Position numbers and translations under genes: made by a program. Below are positions 34,141 to 46,140 of a stretch of DNA of 64,000 bases, in pieces. The notes under the pieces were generated by a model. The model ran no database searches, was not told where the DNA came from, and was given only the letters and a program-made list of their open reading frames with translations. The stretch is from Mantis religiosa (lineage: Eukaryota; Arthropoda; Insecta; Mantodea; Mantidae), in contig JAUKNK010000057.1 in the NCBI GenBank assembly GCA_030765055.1, positions 5,449,501-5,513,500 of the forward strand. The letters are read 5' to 3'. The first letter of the stretch is position 1; each line of letters begins with the position of its first letter.

Positions 34141-36000
34141 ATGTACTATTAAGATAGATTTTGAGTTAAATTTCCCAACAGGTTAAGGATTCATCCCAGG
34201 GTTGCCTGTTACTTACCAGTCCGTGACTTCATTTACCATCAATGCTACACTTTATTTAAGTGAGTAGATTGAAGTATTCTATTCAGCAATATCACAAAAT
34301 ATATTGCAATGTTTATACAAAACATTTCTCAGACTATCTGTATTTTCTATACAACTTACCTTAATGTTATCACAGACTGATGAAGTTTCTGTTACCAAAG
34401 ATGAAGGTTCTTCCTTAATTTCTATTTTATTATACATTTCATGATCATTGTATTTCTTATTCACCATTAGAGGGTCCTCTAGAAGAAACCCTCCCTCATG
34501 CTCTGAATCAAAGTCTGAAAACAGAGTCTGTTGTTCTATTTTTGTTTCCCTATGCATCTCACAGTTTTTCCTGCATGTATCACTTTTGGTCTTAATCTGC
34601 TTTACAGGGTGTTTCATACAAAAGTCTCTGATTTAACTTTCATTTTGACTCATTTCACAATAAGTGTCAGCAAGTCCAGTATCAATACTTGTGTTCATTG
34701 AAACAATCTTGTGAACTCTCTCTCTCTCTCTCTCTCATTCTATTGGGCTATGTCATCTGTCAGAGGATCCTCTTGTTTTATTTATATTTTCTTATTCATT
34801 TTAAGCAGCTGCAAATCAGGCCTTAATTTCTGGAGCTAATCTGTGTAGGAACAACTTAATACCATAGAAGATGTATAAATGTAGACATCAACTTCTTTGA
34901 ATCCATCAATAATTGTTCAAGCCACACTGCACATCAGTGTTCTCTTATTGTAAGAACAACTTCTTGGAAAGTTATATGAGATGAAAGAAATGAGCCCAGG
35001 GTCCCTAGAGTTTTGTCTCCTGACATTGTCTTTCAGGGTAAGGGAAAAGCGTAGAAAATTTTTATCCAGATAACTTACCCTAACCTAATCAAACTTGAGT
35101 CCTCTTGAGAATTATGCGGACATCCTGCCATCTATGCTACAAAAGCGGACATTAATTTCTTTAGTCAACATGCCAACCTAACATTAAAATACTGTAATAC
35201 AAGAGAGCGAACGGCTTCACTGCCAGCTGCTTAACATTAGATACCGACCAACCAACAATAACGAATTTAATTTGTCGATTTTGAAGATGAATAATATAAC
35301 TAGCCTAAATATATAGGGTAAACAATCTATTTTTAATATATAATTTAATTCTGAACTAACAAATCATAATACTTGTATCAAAATTTAAAGTAGAACCACA
35401 TGTTCAAAGTAAAGTGCTGGACATTACTTATCCCTCCCTTGATCTTGCATGGCTTGCTCTATCTATGGTTAAGTGACACATTATTACACAAAGACAGAGA
35501 CTGTATAGATATCTGGGGATGGATATCTCCATGTATAATATGCTGAATCAAATAGCAACATCAATCTCCTGTAAACCTACACTAACTTAGACCCAATCCA
35601 GGGTTAAATATGAACATTTTAGTTTCTAGTGGTTTCACTGTGGACCAATATGTCCTGAATGTTTTGAGATAATCCTTACTTATGTGGAAGATAAAACACT
35701 TGGTTTAACAATGTGATGTTGACATTTGAAATGGGAGATTGCAACATGTCATCCTTAAAATTTGTAACATACATCAGTTCACAGATACATAAGACAACAT
35801 ACCATAACCAACAAAGTCAAAATACCTAATGTGGAGTAAGAATATTTGAGTAATCGTGTATGGAATACAGTTAAGCAGTTTACAAATGACAAACACAATC
35901 AGTCAGAATTATTGAATTTATTTAACTACCTTTCACAAATCAGAATGTGATGCAAGCTGCATTGATAACATGTCATTTTCATAACTTCCTGTTATTTAAG
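34141..36000 (-). repeat. Duplicated ZNF 5' locus, unit 1
   Basis: Aligns in the same orientation with parts of 41,700-46,140. The shared parts are the splice-bounded exon, the upstream segment with TTCTTTGAATC (about 34,890 and 42,440), the CCAGGGTTAAATAT segment (about 35,600 and 45,718), and the ACATAAGAC segment (about 35,786 and 45,878). A TC dinucleotide run lies at about 34,713-34,737. Outside the exon no other gene is seen. Confidence 0.6.
34360..34840 (-). pseudogene. ZNF-type acidic 5' exon, unit 1
   Basis: Minus-strand exon bounded by an acceptor CTACACAG (AG at 34,841-34,842) and a donor AAG|GTAAGT (GT at 34,358-34,359). It reads HPVKQIKTKSDTCRKNCEMH, then LFSDFDSEHEGGFLLEDPLM and YNKIEIKEEPSSLVTETSSV. 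The IKEEP-type acidic sequence is common in the N-terminal exons of insect C2H2 proteins. Stop codons near its start (for example in the MNKKI segment and before the IRDFCMKH segment) suggest a pseudogene. The donor phase (0) does not fit the block A/B finger exon (which needs two preceding bases), so an intermediate exon or a different partner is required. Confidence 0.55.
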
Positions 36001-36169
36001 AACAAGTAAGGTTTCCAGTGTTAAAAATAGATACAGGAGCAACAAATAAGAACACAGTTGATGATATTACCTAACAATGTGGAAGTACAAATGCTACACT
36101 TGTGAGGCAGGAGGGCACTTCTGTGTCTCTCAGCTAGGGTTGATAGATTTTCAAGGGAAGAAACAGGAG

Positions 36170-36300
36170 TGACTCTTTTTTAAACAGTTTTTAAACTAAG
36201 GAAGGAATAGATAGAGCCAACCTGAAAAATTGAATATCATGGCCGGGATTCGAACCACGCATCTCCTGGTTTCCATCCGGTTGTTCTTACCCATTGATAA
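36170..36300 (-). mobile_element. tRNA-like SINE (family S2), minus copy
   Basis: The minus strand has a tRNA-like head with box B (GGTTCGAATCC, 36,246-36,256) and a weak box A. A body beginning ATTCAATTTTTCAGG and running to CTCTATCTATTCC is shared with the plus copy at 36.72 kb. It is too decayed at the stems to be a real tRNA. Confidence 0.6.
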
Positions 36301-36717
36301 ATTGGCAAACACATGTGCAGAATAGATAAACATTAAATTATGAACATTCTGAACCTTCCAAAAACTCTTCAATATGACATGTATAATAAGAATTGCATTA
36401 TACTGAACTCATGGTATGTATTAATAGCTCCACATCACATATATATGTCTTATCAATAGTATCAACATCTGACTTTGAGTTCTAGAACATTATCAATTCA
36501 TCAATCCAATACTTTAGCCTGTATGCGGCTAGTGTGAAGAAATGGTTAATTTCCATTAATTAACTTAAATAATAAGAGTTAAAAGATGAAGCCGGGGACC
36601 CAAGTACTTACAATAGTAAGTCGCCACAAACAGTTTATATCAGATGAGAGAGCCCCTAGTGGTGTACCGGGGAAATATACGAGTCAACTGGAGAATTTAA
36701 TGACATTACTGCAAGTT

Positions 36718-36850
36718 GGCCATGGTAGCTCAATGGGTTAGAGCGACAGGACGGAAACCAGGAGATCCATGGTTCAAATCCCGGCCGTGGCATTGAATTT
36801 TTCATGTCGACTCTATCAATACATAGTGAAGTTTTAAAAAGTGCATAACA
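36718..36850 (+). mobile_element. tRNA-like SINE (family S2), plus copy
   Basis: Box A TAGCTCAATGG (36,726-36,736) and box B GGTTCAAATCC (36,771-36,781), then the shared body ATTGAATTTTTCATG and CTCTATCAATAC. An acceptor-like pairing GCCATGG/CCGTGGC is possible, but the T and anticodon stems do not pair well, so this is SINE-derived and not a tRNA gene. Confidence 0.6.
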
Positions 36851-39839
36851 GAGCACCACATACCACAGAGCTAAAACTAAAAACGAAATCCAAATTGTTA
36901 ACAGAAACAGTTCTTCTTTGCAACTTATGATAGGTGTCAACAAACGTGGGACCCATATAGCACAGATATTTGAAAGTGCAAAACATAGCTTAAATATTAC
37001 GTGCACATTATTATGATATGTTTACAGTCTCTGGTATCTCAAGCAAATTTAATCTGCGGTCTTCCAGTAATAAATGATTAATTTTTTCAATGATCTGTGG
37101 AGTTGTGACTTCCACAGAGTGAGGCCCATCACTAGTGCTCGTATGTCACACTTTAAACTCTACACCCAACCTTTTGATCATTGTAAATGAAGGGGCACAG
37201 TCTTTCAATGTACTGTCCATTTCCTTGATTTCTTTTGGCACTAAGCCTTTCCATTTTTATGAAAACCTTTCACTTGTCTTGTTTAAATTACTGTCATTCT
37301 AAAACTAAACAAACTACTGACCTGTAACTGTGGTTACAAGGTAGTGTGGAGCCAAACTATATGAATGCTATAGAAATATAATTATTTATAACAATAACAT
37401 CACTTATCTTTAAAGAAGTTTTAAGATCGTGACTTTGTAAACCTTCGTATATGTTATCAATCACTTTTAACTTCATCGTAGTCAACAAAACCAGAATGAA
37501 AGAACATTTTGTAATATTAGGTATAAACATTCTAATAAATCACCCACAGTAGATCAGTTCTGATCACTTAACCATGAAATAAATTAAGAAGTTACATTAC
37601 TAAATCAATGAAACAGTCCGACAGATCTAATGTTTTGGGGAAAAAATTATTTAAAAAAGTAGCATGTAATGAATTTTGAAATATCGGCAGTCAATTCTTT
37701 CTTTAAACTTATTTCACTTTCGGAGTTTGCTGGTACCGGCAGGTATGTAGTGACATCTAGGGACTGTTATATTGACAACGAAATTGAAAGTGACTGTTAA
37801 ATTAAACAAAAGTTTATGACATTGCAATCTTAAATTTTTTGAATTTTTCATCAATTTCTTTAAAGATATGTGAAGTTTTTGTTTTAAATAATTATATTTG
37901 TGTAGTGTTTGTTGCTTCACTGTTTCTAGTTTCATTTTTTGGTAATTATATGATACTATCTGTCAAGATGGCTCTCTCTATATTTAGGCAGAGGACTTGA
38001 CTTAACAGCTGACCATCGTACAAAGGTATAAACATGTCATAAAGCTAACGGTCACTATAAATTCATTCAGGGTAAGGGAAAACCTTATAAAGGAACCTAA
38101 TACAGTAACTTAACAAGAGCAGCTTTCAAATTCTTAACCTCGCTACCCTGATACTACAAAAGTGGCAGGTTATTCACTACACACTACACCATTCAAGTAG
38201 ATTCATTAATAAAAGTCTAGATGGTTAAGGTCATTGAACGTTCACACTTGATCCATTTTGGAAAGATTTTAAAAACTGGCATATATAGAAACTGATATTC
38301 TTGTTGCAAAAGCCATATTGCACAGCAAACTGCTAACGGCAGTATCTACCTCAAGTACATCAAGATGATTTTTCACCTGGTGGTGGAGTTAGCATGTATG
38401 GTACAAGCAGTGAAAAGCAGCTTTATAATGCCATGCAGTTGATACTTTCACCCCTCCCCAAACAAATTTATTTGGTTGTGAACATGAGGATGGAAAACAG
38501 CCTGACGTCATTTCTGTACTCTATGCAAGTGGTCAGGATACAAGATACTGTCATGAGGAATATGATACACTTACATGCAGTTCAAGGGCCACATGTAACA
38601 GGCCCACTGTCCACATAAACCTCAGGTCAAATCAGGAAGGCAGTACTGAGTCTCTTTCTCACACAGAATGTGTCAAATATACAGTACAGGACTTCTGGCA
38701 TGATATATTGTTTGAATTTATATGCTATTGCCGAAATAAGTCTAAAGAATGAATGTGGCAATCTAACACAACCTGACATAGATCTTAACTCTAGTCCAAC
38801 ATTATACAAGAATTTATTTTCTTTGAAACAAAGCCCAAAGTTTACCTAAGTAAAATAACATGCAATATACACAAATGTTGTTCACATAGACTTGGCTTCA
38901 GTGCCTGAAACAATTAAACACTTGATAACTGTGATCAGATGATACTTCAATTCTTACTGGTATCCAAACACATCACTCTTCACTTCCTGGTTTACTGACT
39001 AGTGCCTCAGTCATGTTTACTTTCTGGCCAGATCATATCACCTGACCTAAGCTCCATGGCTGGCCAAAATAATTCACCTTGAATCTGCAGCTACAGTAGC
39101 AACACATCTACACTGGAGAACTCAACAGTGAAGACTTTTGGTGGATAGTGACACAAAGACAGAGGACAAGCTTCCAACTCTACACTCTCTGTGTCGTAGG
39201 CATTAATTCATAAGTTCACTGTCTCTCCAATTAGGGAGGAGAAATGCACCGTTCTAGTTGTTGGCAGCCAGTACTCACTTTTCCTGAAGATGTCCAAAAG
39301 ACTTAAGGGCATTAAGCCAGGTGATAACTCATCACTGAAATCAAGGAATACAGGCCCAAAATTTACATTGATTACTTCTTTAGCATTTACCTCAAACACA
39401 AAATGACTAAGCCATGAAGTACCTATAACATATTCTAGCAACAAATGTAATATTTATATAACTAAACAGCTGACAACTATAGAGCTGAATATCACAAAGT
39501 GTAACAAGCTACTGTCATAATTATATCTAGTTTCAAGTAGCTTTAAGGCTAAAAATAAGGAATATATACATAAACATGTTCTCCTTGCAGAAGAAGAATG
39601 ATAAGTATGTGTAAGTGGTTGGTTTATTAACAATGTCCAACACTTAATTTCCCTTAAAAATGTAATAGGTGTCATTTACTCGGTTTAGTTACCATCACAT
39701 TAGCCATCAAGGGAACAAGGTTACTACCTTTTGGCTCAATAAACAGGCATCAAAATAAACCTTCTTATATTTTATAAATAAATACAGAACTAAACGGAAC
39801 AAATTGTAGTTGCTTTATTGACACTTCATCATTATGTTT
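36851..39839. other. Intergenic, no recognised gene
   Basis: AT-rich sequence with several short frames (for example 37,714-37,935 minus, 38,394-38,618 plus, 39,208-39,444 minus) that carry no family signature I know. A segment near 38,068-38,180 (CAGGGTAAGGGAAAA) resembles one near 35,033-35,150, so further pieces of the duplicated ZNF locus may be here. Confidence 0.4.
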
Positions 39840-41650
39840 TTATATTGCAGAGGGACTAGTTTCAGAATCCATTGCCTTCATTTTGAACCTCTCTCCAATT
39901 AGTATCTGTTGTCTGCTGTCCTCTCTCTGGCGTGGAGAGATACAAATACAAAACTGTTTTGTTTCAGTTACTTTACAGTTAGCTAGGGCCAAATATAAGG
40001 TGCAATATCTTCCTCTCAAATATACTAAGGGCCCTTTCATCCATCTTTGTCAGTGACCATGTTTCCAAAGCATACATTAGGGCTGGTCTTAAAAGGACTT
40101 TATACATTAAAAGTGTAGTATTTCGGTATATTAGTTTAGATGTAAGATGTCTTCTTATTGCACAGCGGCTTTTATTGGTTATAAATACTCTTCTTCTAAT
40201 TTCAACACTGATGTTATTTTTATCATTGATCTCTGTGCCGGGATAGATAAAACTCCCGTCTCAAATTTAATAACGTCAGATCTCTACTTCCTTTTGTTGT
40301 AACTGGCATATATTTTGTTTTCTTCTCATTAATTTTTATATTTACCTTCCTGGCTGCCTTTTCCAGATCTGTGAATGCTTCTTTCATCGCTCTTTGTGTT
40401 CTTCCAATAATTATTATATCATCTGCATATTCCAAGATCTGTATTAACTTATAGAAAATTGTTCCCATAATGTTAATTCCAGACTCTTTAACACAACATT
40501 AAATAGCAGCATGCCAGGGCATCTCCTTGTCTTACTCCATTCTCATATGTTGTTGGATCTGACAACATACTTTGTATTTTTATTTGGCCCTGTGTTTTCA
40601 CCATTGTTGCTTTTACTAAGTTAATCAGTTTTTTCTGAAATCTGTAGTTCCTTCATTGCTATATATAACTTTTTCCTATTTATGCCTGGAAGTCAATAAA
40701 CAGGCAATGTAGGTCAATTCCAAACTCTATACATTCCTCAAATATCTGGCGCACCACAAGATTTGTTCGATCGTGGATCTTCCTTGTCTGAAGCTACACT
40801 GATTATCTCCTATAACCTTGTAAACATATGGACTCAACTTAGCGAACAGTATATTGGAGAATATCTCATACACAACAGATAGCAGATTAATTCCTCTATG
40901 GTTTGAACATATGATTGTATCCATATGTCATATATATATAATTGTGTGTATTGGGCATATCACACTCACTTCCCATTCTTCAGGTCTTACTTCCGTCCTC
41001 CGTATGTCAATCATCAGTTTATGTAAGTGTTTCATAAACTCTTTACCAGCATCTTTAACTAGCTCAGACTATATAAGATCTCCACCCGGTGCCTTATTCT
41101 TCAGTTTATCTGAACGTCTAGCATATCAGGTTCCAACTCCCTCTCTTCTGATTCATCACTTTTCCTACTATCCATTTCAGCTACTCCAATTTCATTCTGT
41201 GTTTGTACTTTGTCCTTATTCAGGAGTTCACCAAAGTATTGTCTCCATTTTGAAAGGATTTCAGAACTATCGCCTATAATTATACCATTCTGATTCCTAC
41301 ATAAAGTGGTTCTCGGCTGAAAGTCCTTTCTGCGTTGGTTTCATTTTCTATAGAAAGCCTTAATTTTATTTTCACTTCTTAAATTTTCTATCTCCTTAAG
41401 CTCATTCCTATTGAGTTATCTTTTCTTCTTATGTTATCTTTTTTCTAATCGTCTTGCCTCCTGATTTGCTTCCATTGATCCTCTAGTATGACTTCTCTGA
41501 TGCATCCTCTGATATGCCATATTCTTCACTTCCATCGCCTGTTTACATTCATTATCAAACCAATCTTTATCCTTAAATTTATCTCTTCTTCCCAGATTCT
41601 CTTCAGCAGCACTTATGACTTTACTCAGATCCTCCCATGTCGACACACTG
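39840..41650 (-). pseudogene. RTE-like LINE endonuclease-RT remnant
   Basis: Minus strand, high to low: DKDWFDNECKQAMEVKN and RSHTRGSMEANQEARRLEK (41,434-41,646), WRQYFGELLN, SNHRGINLLSVVYEIFSNIL and GDNQCSFRQGRSTIEQI (40,727-40,924), EYADDIIIIGRTQRAMKEAF and VNIKINEKKTKYM (40,223-40,468), then IRRRVFITNKSRC and ALSIFERKILHLIFGP (about 39,960-40,210). This order is that of the common insect RTE-type endonuclease-reverse transcriptase. The endonuclease proper is missing. Frameshifts and stops throughout. Confidence 0.82.
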
Positions 41651-41894
41651 CATTACTAAACAAGGCACAATATTTTTGAGAATACAACGAAGCTGGTTCT
41701 GAGTTAAACTGCCCCTCAAGATATGGGTTTAAAGGTTTCTGGCTAGGTCGACTGTTGTCTTAGAATCAGTGACTTCAGTTTACTCTTTATTTAAGCGAAA
41801 AATATTCTAATATTCAGCAATTGCACAGAATATATTGGAAAGATTATTACAAAACATTGTTCAGTCTAACTTGGCGAGTTTCTAGATAACTTAC

Positions 41895-42380
41895 CTTAGT
41901 ACTATTACCAATTGATAAAGTTTCTGTCTCAAGCCACCAAGGTCTTTCTTTAAGTTCTATTTTATTAACAATTTCAATGTCACTGTTGTATTTCTTATCA
42001 TTCATTACAGGATCCTCAAATTGAATTTCTCTCTCATTCTGTGAACCAGTGTCTGAAAATAGAGTCAGTTGTTGACTTTCTGATTTCCCATTTATCTCCC
42101 AGTTGTTGCTCCATGTAGCAGTTTCGCTCTTAATCTGCCTTACATGATGTTGGATAAAAGGAGTCTCTGATGTAACTTCTGTTTAGACTGTCAGGTCACA
42201 ATCAGCATCCAGAAGTACATTATTGATGTTTGTCTTCACAGTAACAACCTTCTGAAACAATTCTCTCTCATTTTGTGAGGCTCTGTCTTCTTTAAGAAGA
42301 TCCTATTCTTTGATCTCTATTTTCTTATCCATTTCAAATAGCTGTTGAATTGGATGTTGCTATTGTTTCCAGAAATAAAT
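41895..42380 (-). pseudogene. ZNF-type acidic 5' exon, unit 2
   Basis: Paralogue of the exon at 34,360-34,840, almost the same length (486 against 481 nt). It has acceptor CTTCACAG (AG at 42,381-42,382) and donor AAG|GTAAGT (GT at 41,893-41,894). It reads MDKKIEIKE, ERELFQKVVTVKTNINNV, then HVRQIKSETATWSNNWEI, TLFSDTGSQNEREIQFEDP and NKIELKERPWWLETETLSI. In-frame stops after MDKKIEIKE and after LDADCDLTV indicate decay. The splice sites have been kept, or have not yet been lost, in both copies. Confidence 0.55.
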
Positions 42381-43669
42381 CTGTGAAGAAAATACCATAT
42401 TTTATAGACCAAAAAAATATAAGTAAATTTAGCCATCAACTTCTTTGAATCTATCAATCGTTGTTCAAACCACACTAAATACCAATGTTCTCTTATCATA
42501 CAAACAACTTCTTGAACAGTTGAACTAGACATAGGAAACTCAAAGACATGTGGAGATGTCAAATTACAGACAGTTGTCAGTTATTGTCAATGCTACTATC
42601 ACTCCAGCTAGCTTACTGAGATACTGTACCAACATTAAATGTCCTAATCTGTTTACAATGTCATGGATAAATATCAAAGCAATCTCAGGTATTAGATATA
42701 ACTAAAACAAAATGCTATGTGGCAATTACTAATATCATAGTAAGTATTCTGTTACTGTTGTTCTAAGGTTTGCTTTTATACTTGAATTAAGCAAGAAGGT
42801 TTAGTACTACATGGCATAACAGTTCTAGTAATAACACTTCCATGGAGGGCAACAAATCGTACAGTTTGGTAAATAATGTCATAAAAAACTCCACATCGAA
42901 ATTGCACTAAAAAGTAAAGATTCATTACATAAAAATGAAGTTAGCTACATTGAAGCAATAAATATTACACAAGTATAACTATTTGCAATCTTAAGAAAAT
43001 GATGTAAATTTCTCTTAATACTTTATGACATAGATTTCATAAACATTTGCCTACATCTTCATCATCAAACTTCATCGTCAACAACACTATTAGTTGTTGA
43101 TATGTTTTTCCAGTAGTACCAGAATATGGAAACGAAACAAACCTACAAACAGAATCAACTGCTGGAATTTCTTATGCGATGTTTTTTTCTTAAAGTAAAT
43201 ATCTTTTTCCAAAACCATTGAATCTATTACACCATTTAAAAGTGTTAATAATTTAACTTCAAGATTTATTTCACTTGTAGCCAGAAAAGGCTGTGAACGT
43301 TGAACATGTCCAGAGATATAAGGTTTAATAGCATATATATGTATATATATATTGTTACGTATAAGCTCTGAACAAGATTTGGGAAATATTTTAATTATTG
43401 GAAGTTCACGTTTTATAACGTTGTAAGCCCAGGCTTTAGCAGGAAGTAACAAGTTGGGACAGGTTGGATGACTCAGTGATCAGAGTAAGCAGTGGTATTG
43501 ACCTGCCAGCTCATATATGTTCTGTTAAATCGACAGAAAAATTAAGAAGAGTCATACTTGGGTTGCACAAGGTTGCACCATAGGATGTAAACCCTCTGAG
43601 AAAAACCACTGAGTCGTATGATAGCAGACATTTTGAAAGCCAGTTCTATTTAAATGATTACAGCCAGTA

Positions 43670-43745
43670 AGGAGGGGTTAGTCGGATCACAGTTAGTCGG
43701 ATCATTGTCAGATCATGGTTAGTTAGTCCATCATCCGTTAACTGG
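43670..43745. repeat. Short tandem GTTAGTCGGATCA motif
   Basis: AGTCGGATCA occurs twice 16 bases apart, followed by decayed GTTAGT-containing units. A small local repeat with no known role. Confidence 0.5.
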
Positions 43746-44389
43746 TTAGTTGGAAGTCTCATCACAGAACTTATTAATACTTCTACAAAACTTAACCAAT
43801 CAAAGTGTACCAGCCACCTCTTGTTCAGAACTCTATGCCACTCTACATAAAAGGTAATATTTATCATGTATTAATTGATTCAATATCTGTCTTGATTGCA
43901 CCCTTTATCTCTTCAAGATAAAGGAGAGCTTTGTTTGATTTGACTTACCCAATATTTACAATATATTTGTCAATGTTATGGAGAACCCATCACTTTAATT
44001 TAAACGTACTCATGTCCCTAGCCTGTCTAGCTCTACCATCTGCTCCCTTATCCTTTCAGTAGCTACACCCCCAGTTATTGATTAGGTTTGTAAGTCCTTC
44101 ACCCCCCTTACAATCCTACTTTGCAACAATATATATATAATGTACTTGAATAGTTAACATAAGACACATATAGTATACAGGCCATTTGAATGGCAAGATG
44201 GAAAACAAAGCAGGGATAGTTATATATGATACAAAATCAAACACTTGGCTTATTCCAGTACATCTCAACCTTTTTGCAATGGATACCATTCATTTTATTT
44301 CTTAAATACATATACATTAAAATAAACTTTCAAGATGCATCAAAGATTTATTGGTAATGATTTGTCATTGGAACAGTTGGATACTACTT

Positions 44390-44770
44390 ACAGGGCTACA
44401 GAAGCATTTTCAGGATAATTTGTCATTCAGGTAATCTTGTACAGAATAAAATTTTTTTAGAAAAGGTACTCTCTAACAGCATTTTTAAAAGCTCCGAAAT
44501 TATCAATTTTTTCTTTAAGAACATTAGGAAGTGCGCCAAATATTTTGATAGTTTAATAATGCACACTTTCCTGAAAGCCAGAAAGTTTAGCACTGTGATA
44601 ATGGATATTATCCTCTTGTCTAGAGCTTATTTTGTGAATTCCATTATTTGTTGCAAATGAGGCACGATTGCATAAAAAGAATTTTAGGATAGAGAATATA
44701 TACATGCAAGGAAGCGTTAATAGCTTTAATCTTCTAAAAACATCTTTACAGGAGCATCTGTTGTGGGTGT
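44390..44770 (-). pseudogene. CR1-like LINE, RT C-terminal fragment
   Basis: Minus strand reads CKDVFRRLKLLTLPCMYIFS, FFLCNRASFATNNGIHKI, HYHSAKLSGFQESVHY and TIKIFGALPNVLKEKIDNFG followed by FKNAVREYLF. This is the typical C-terminal extension of insect CR1/Jockey-superfamily reverse transcriptases. No RT core is present. It lies about 120 bp left of the solo LTR. Confidence 0.68.
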
Positions 44771-44887
44771 TAATAGGGTATGGAAAGTTTTTAAACTTAT
44801 AATTGTCTTTTATTTTTTAACGGTTATGTTATCTTTATTTTTAAAGGGTTTCATATAACCTAAGACTGAGTCTCTCACAAATCCATA

Positions 44888-45449
44888 ATAATGTCACACG
44901 AGCGCTGGAACACCCTGTGGAAGCAGCTGGGAGCGGAACGCAGGGGAGGTTCGGTTAGCCACACCTCCACCTCGTCTGTCTTATAGTGGTGACAGGCGGT
45001 GGTCAGGAGAAAAACATGACTGTGCCGTCTGTTTCTCTTACACCTGGTTCTCGATCCTTCTTTTACTGGAACATTCTCGCGGACACTAGAAGGCGGCGAT
45101 ATTCTATATAAAGGGGGGTTGCAGACAGACGGGAGTTAGTCAGTCAGTTGGTTAGTGAGTGTGAGTGAGGAGACAGTGGCAGTTCTTGGTGTAAGAGTTA
45201 GTCAGTGACATGTTAATGAACGAGAAGATTGTGCAACGGAAGACTGTACGTAACTGGTATGTGCATCGGAGTTTATGTAATCGCGAGTACAAGTGAAATT
45301 GTAACGGACGGACTGGTCAATTGTAATTGTGTGCAGCACGTAATACTGTGTAATTGGCAAGTGTTAAACTGTAAGTCGGTGGAAATAAAGAACATGTTTG
45401 AGTGGTGAAATTGGACTTTTCATTTCACGAACCCACAAAGTCACAATAA
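44888..45449 (+). repeat. Solo Gypsy LTR with 4-bp TSD
   Basis: The LTR is 44,892-45,445, from TGTCACACGAGC to CCCACAAAGTCACA. It is flanked by ATAA at 44,888-44,891 and 45,446-45,449. It contains a TATA-like box (TATATAAAGG, 45,105-45,114) and a poly(A) signal AATAAA (45,384-45,389) in the expected U3-R order. No internal Gypsy sequence is present, so it arose by LTR-LTR recombination. Its 3' end matches the other LTRs in this window. Confidence 0.88.
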
Positions 45450-46140
45450 TTTAATACCCTCCAGCATGACATTGCACTAAAAAGTAAACAAATCATATTA
45501 GAAATCATAATTGTACTAAAAGTGAGTAGGACTTAGAAAAAATCACCATTGTACATATTAGAAGGAAGAACCAAATGTGTTAATTTTATAGAGCCTCATA
45601 GTATAAGAAGAAGTAGTAAACAAAAAGCAAAAGGAGAAGGGAGAATATACGTTCTAAATATATTTACCATTGGTAATGCATTATGTCTCTCACAAACCCA
45701 CAGTAATTTAAGCCCAATGCAGGGTTAAATATACAAAATTCAGTTCCTTGTAGTTTCACTATGGACTAGTAAGTCGTGAAAGTCTCAGTTATTGACATGT
45801 TTTCAAACAGTGCTAAACACAATGCTTTGTTGAAACTTGAAATGGGAAAATTTGCAACATACATCGGTTCATAAGTACATAAGACGAGATACCGTTAACA
45901 ACATTGTTAAAATAAGATTTATTTAAGTGATATTACTATTCCCTAAGTAACTGCGTATGGAGTAGAGGTAAGCAGTTGAGAAACCTGTAACCAACCTGTA
46001 AACTGACGTCGTGAAGACGATAAACCACGTCATGTATGGAATATGGTACATGTAGGATTTTGAATAGCAAAATAGAACATGACTCCAGCAAACTTGAAAT
46101 AAAAGTAATTATGTCACAAATCAGATAACAAGATATTCCA

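Larger units (their letters stand above)
41700..46140 (-). repeat. Duplicated ZNF 5' locus, unit 2 (with insertions)
   Basis: Second copy of the unit at 34,141-36,000. Homology is interrupted by private sequence, a CR1-like scrap (44.4-44.8 kb) and a solo LTR (44,892-45,445), then resumes at about 45,690. A minus-strand open frame of 120 codons at 43,090-43,452 lies inside and is not recognised. The left edge begins at GAGTTAAACTGCCC just past the RTE remnant. Confidence 0.55.

Noticed and set aside
34713..34737. TC/GA dinucleotide run as a regulatory GAGA site
   Set aside because: It lies inside the decayed ZNF exon and is best explained as a microsatellite; no other promoter feature nearby.
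34360..34840. 5' exon of zinc-finger block A or B
   Set aside because: It is on the opposite strand to A and B and its donor phase (0) does not fit their acceptor phase, so direct splicing is excluded.
36718..36792. Possible tRNA gene
   Set aside because: Boxes A and B and an acceptor-like pairing exist, but the anticodon and T stems do not pair and the downstream body matches another copy at 36.2 kb, so it is a SINE head.
43090..43452. 120-codon minus-strand frame as a gene
   Set aside because: No recognised motif, AT-rich composition, no supporting copy in the sister duplication unit that I could find.
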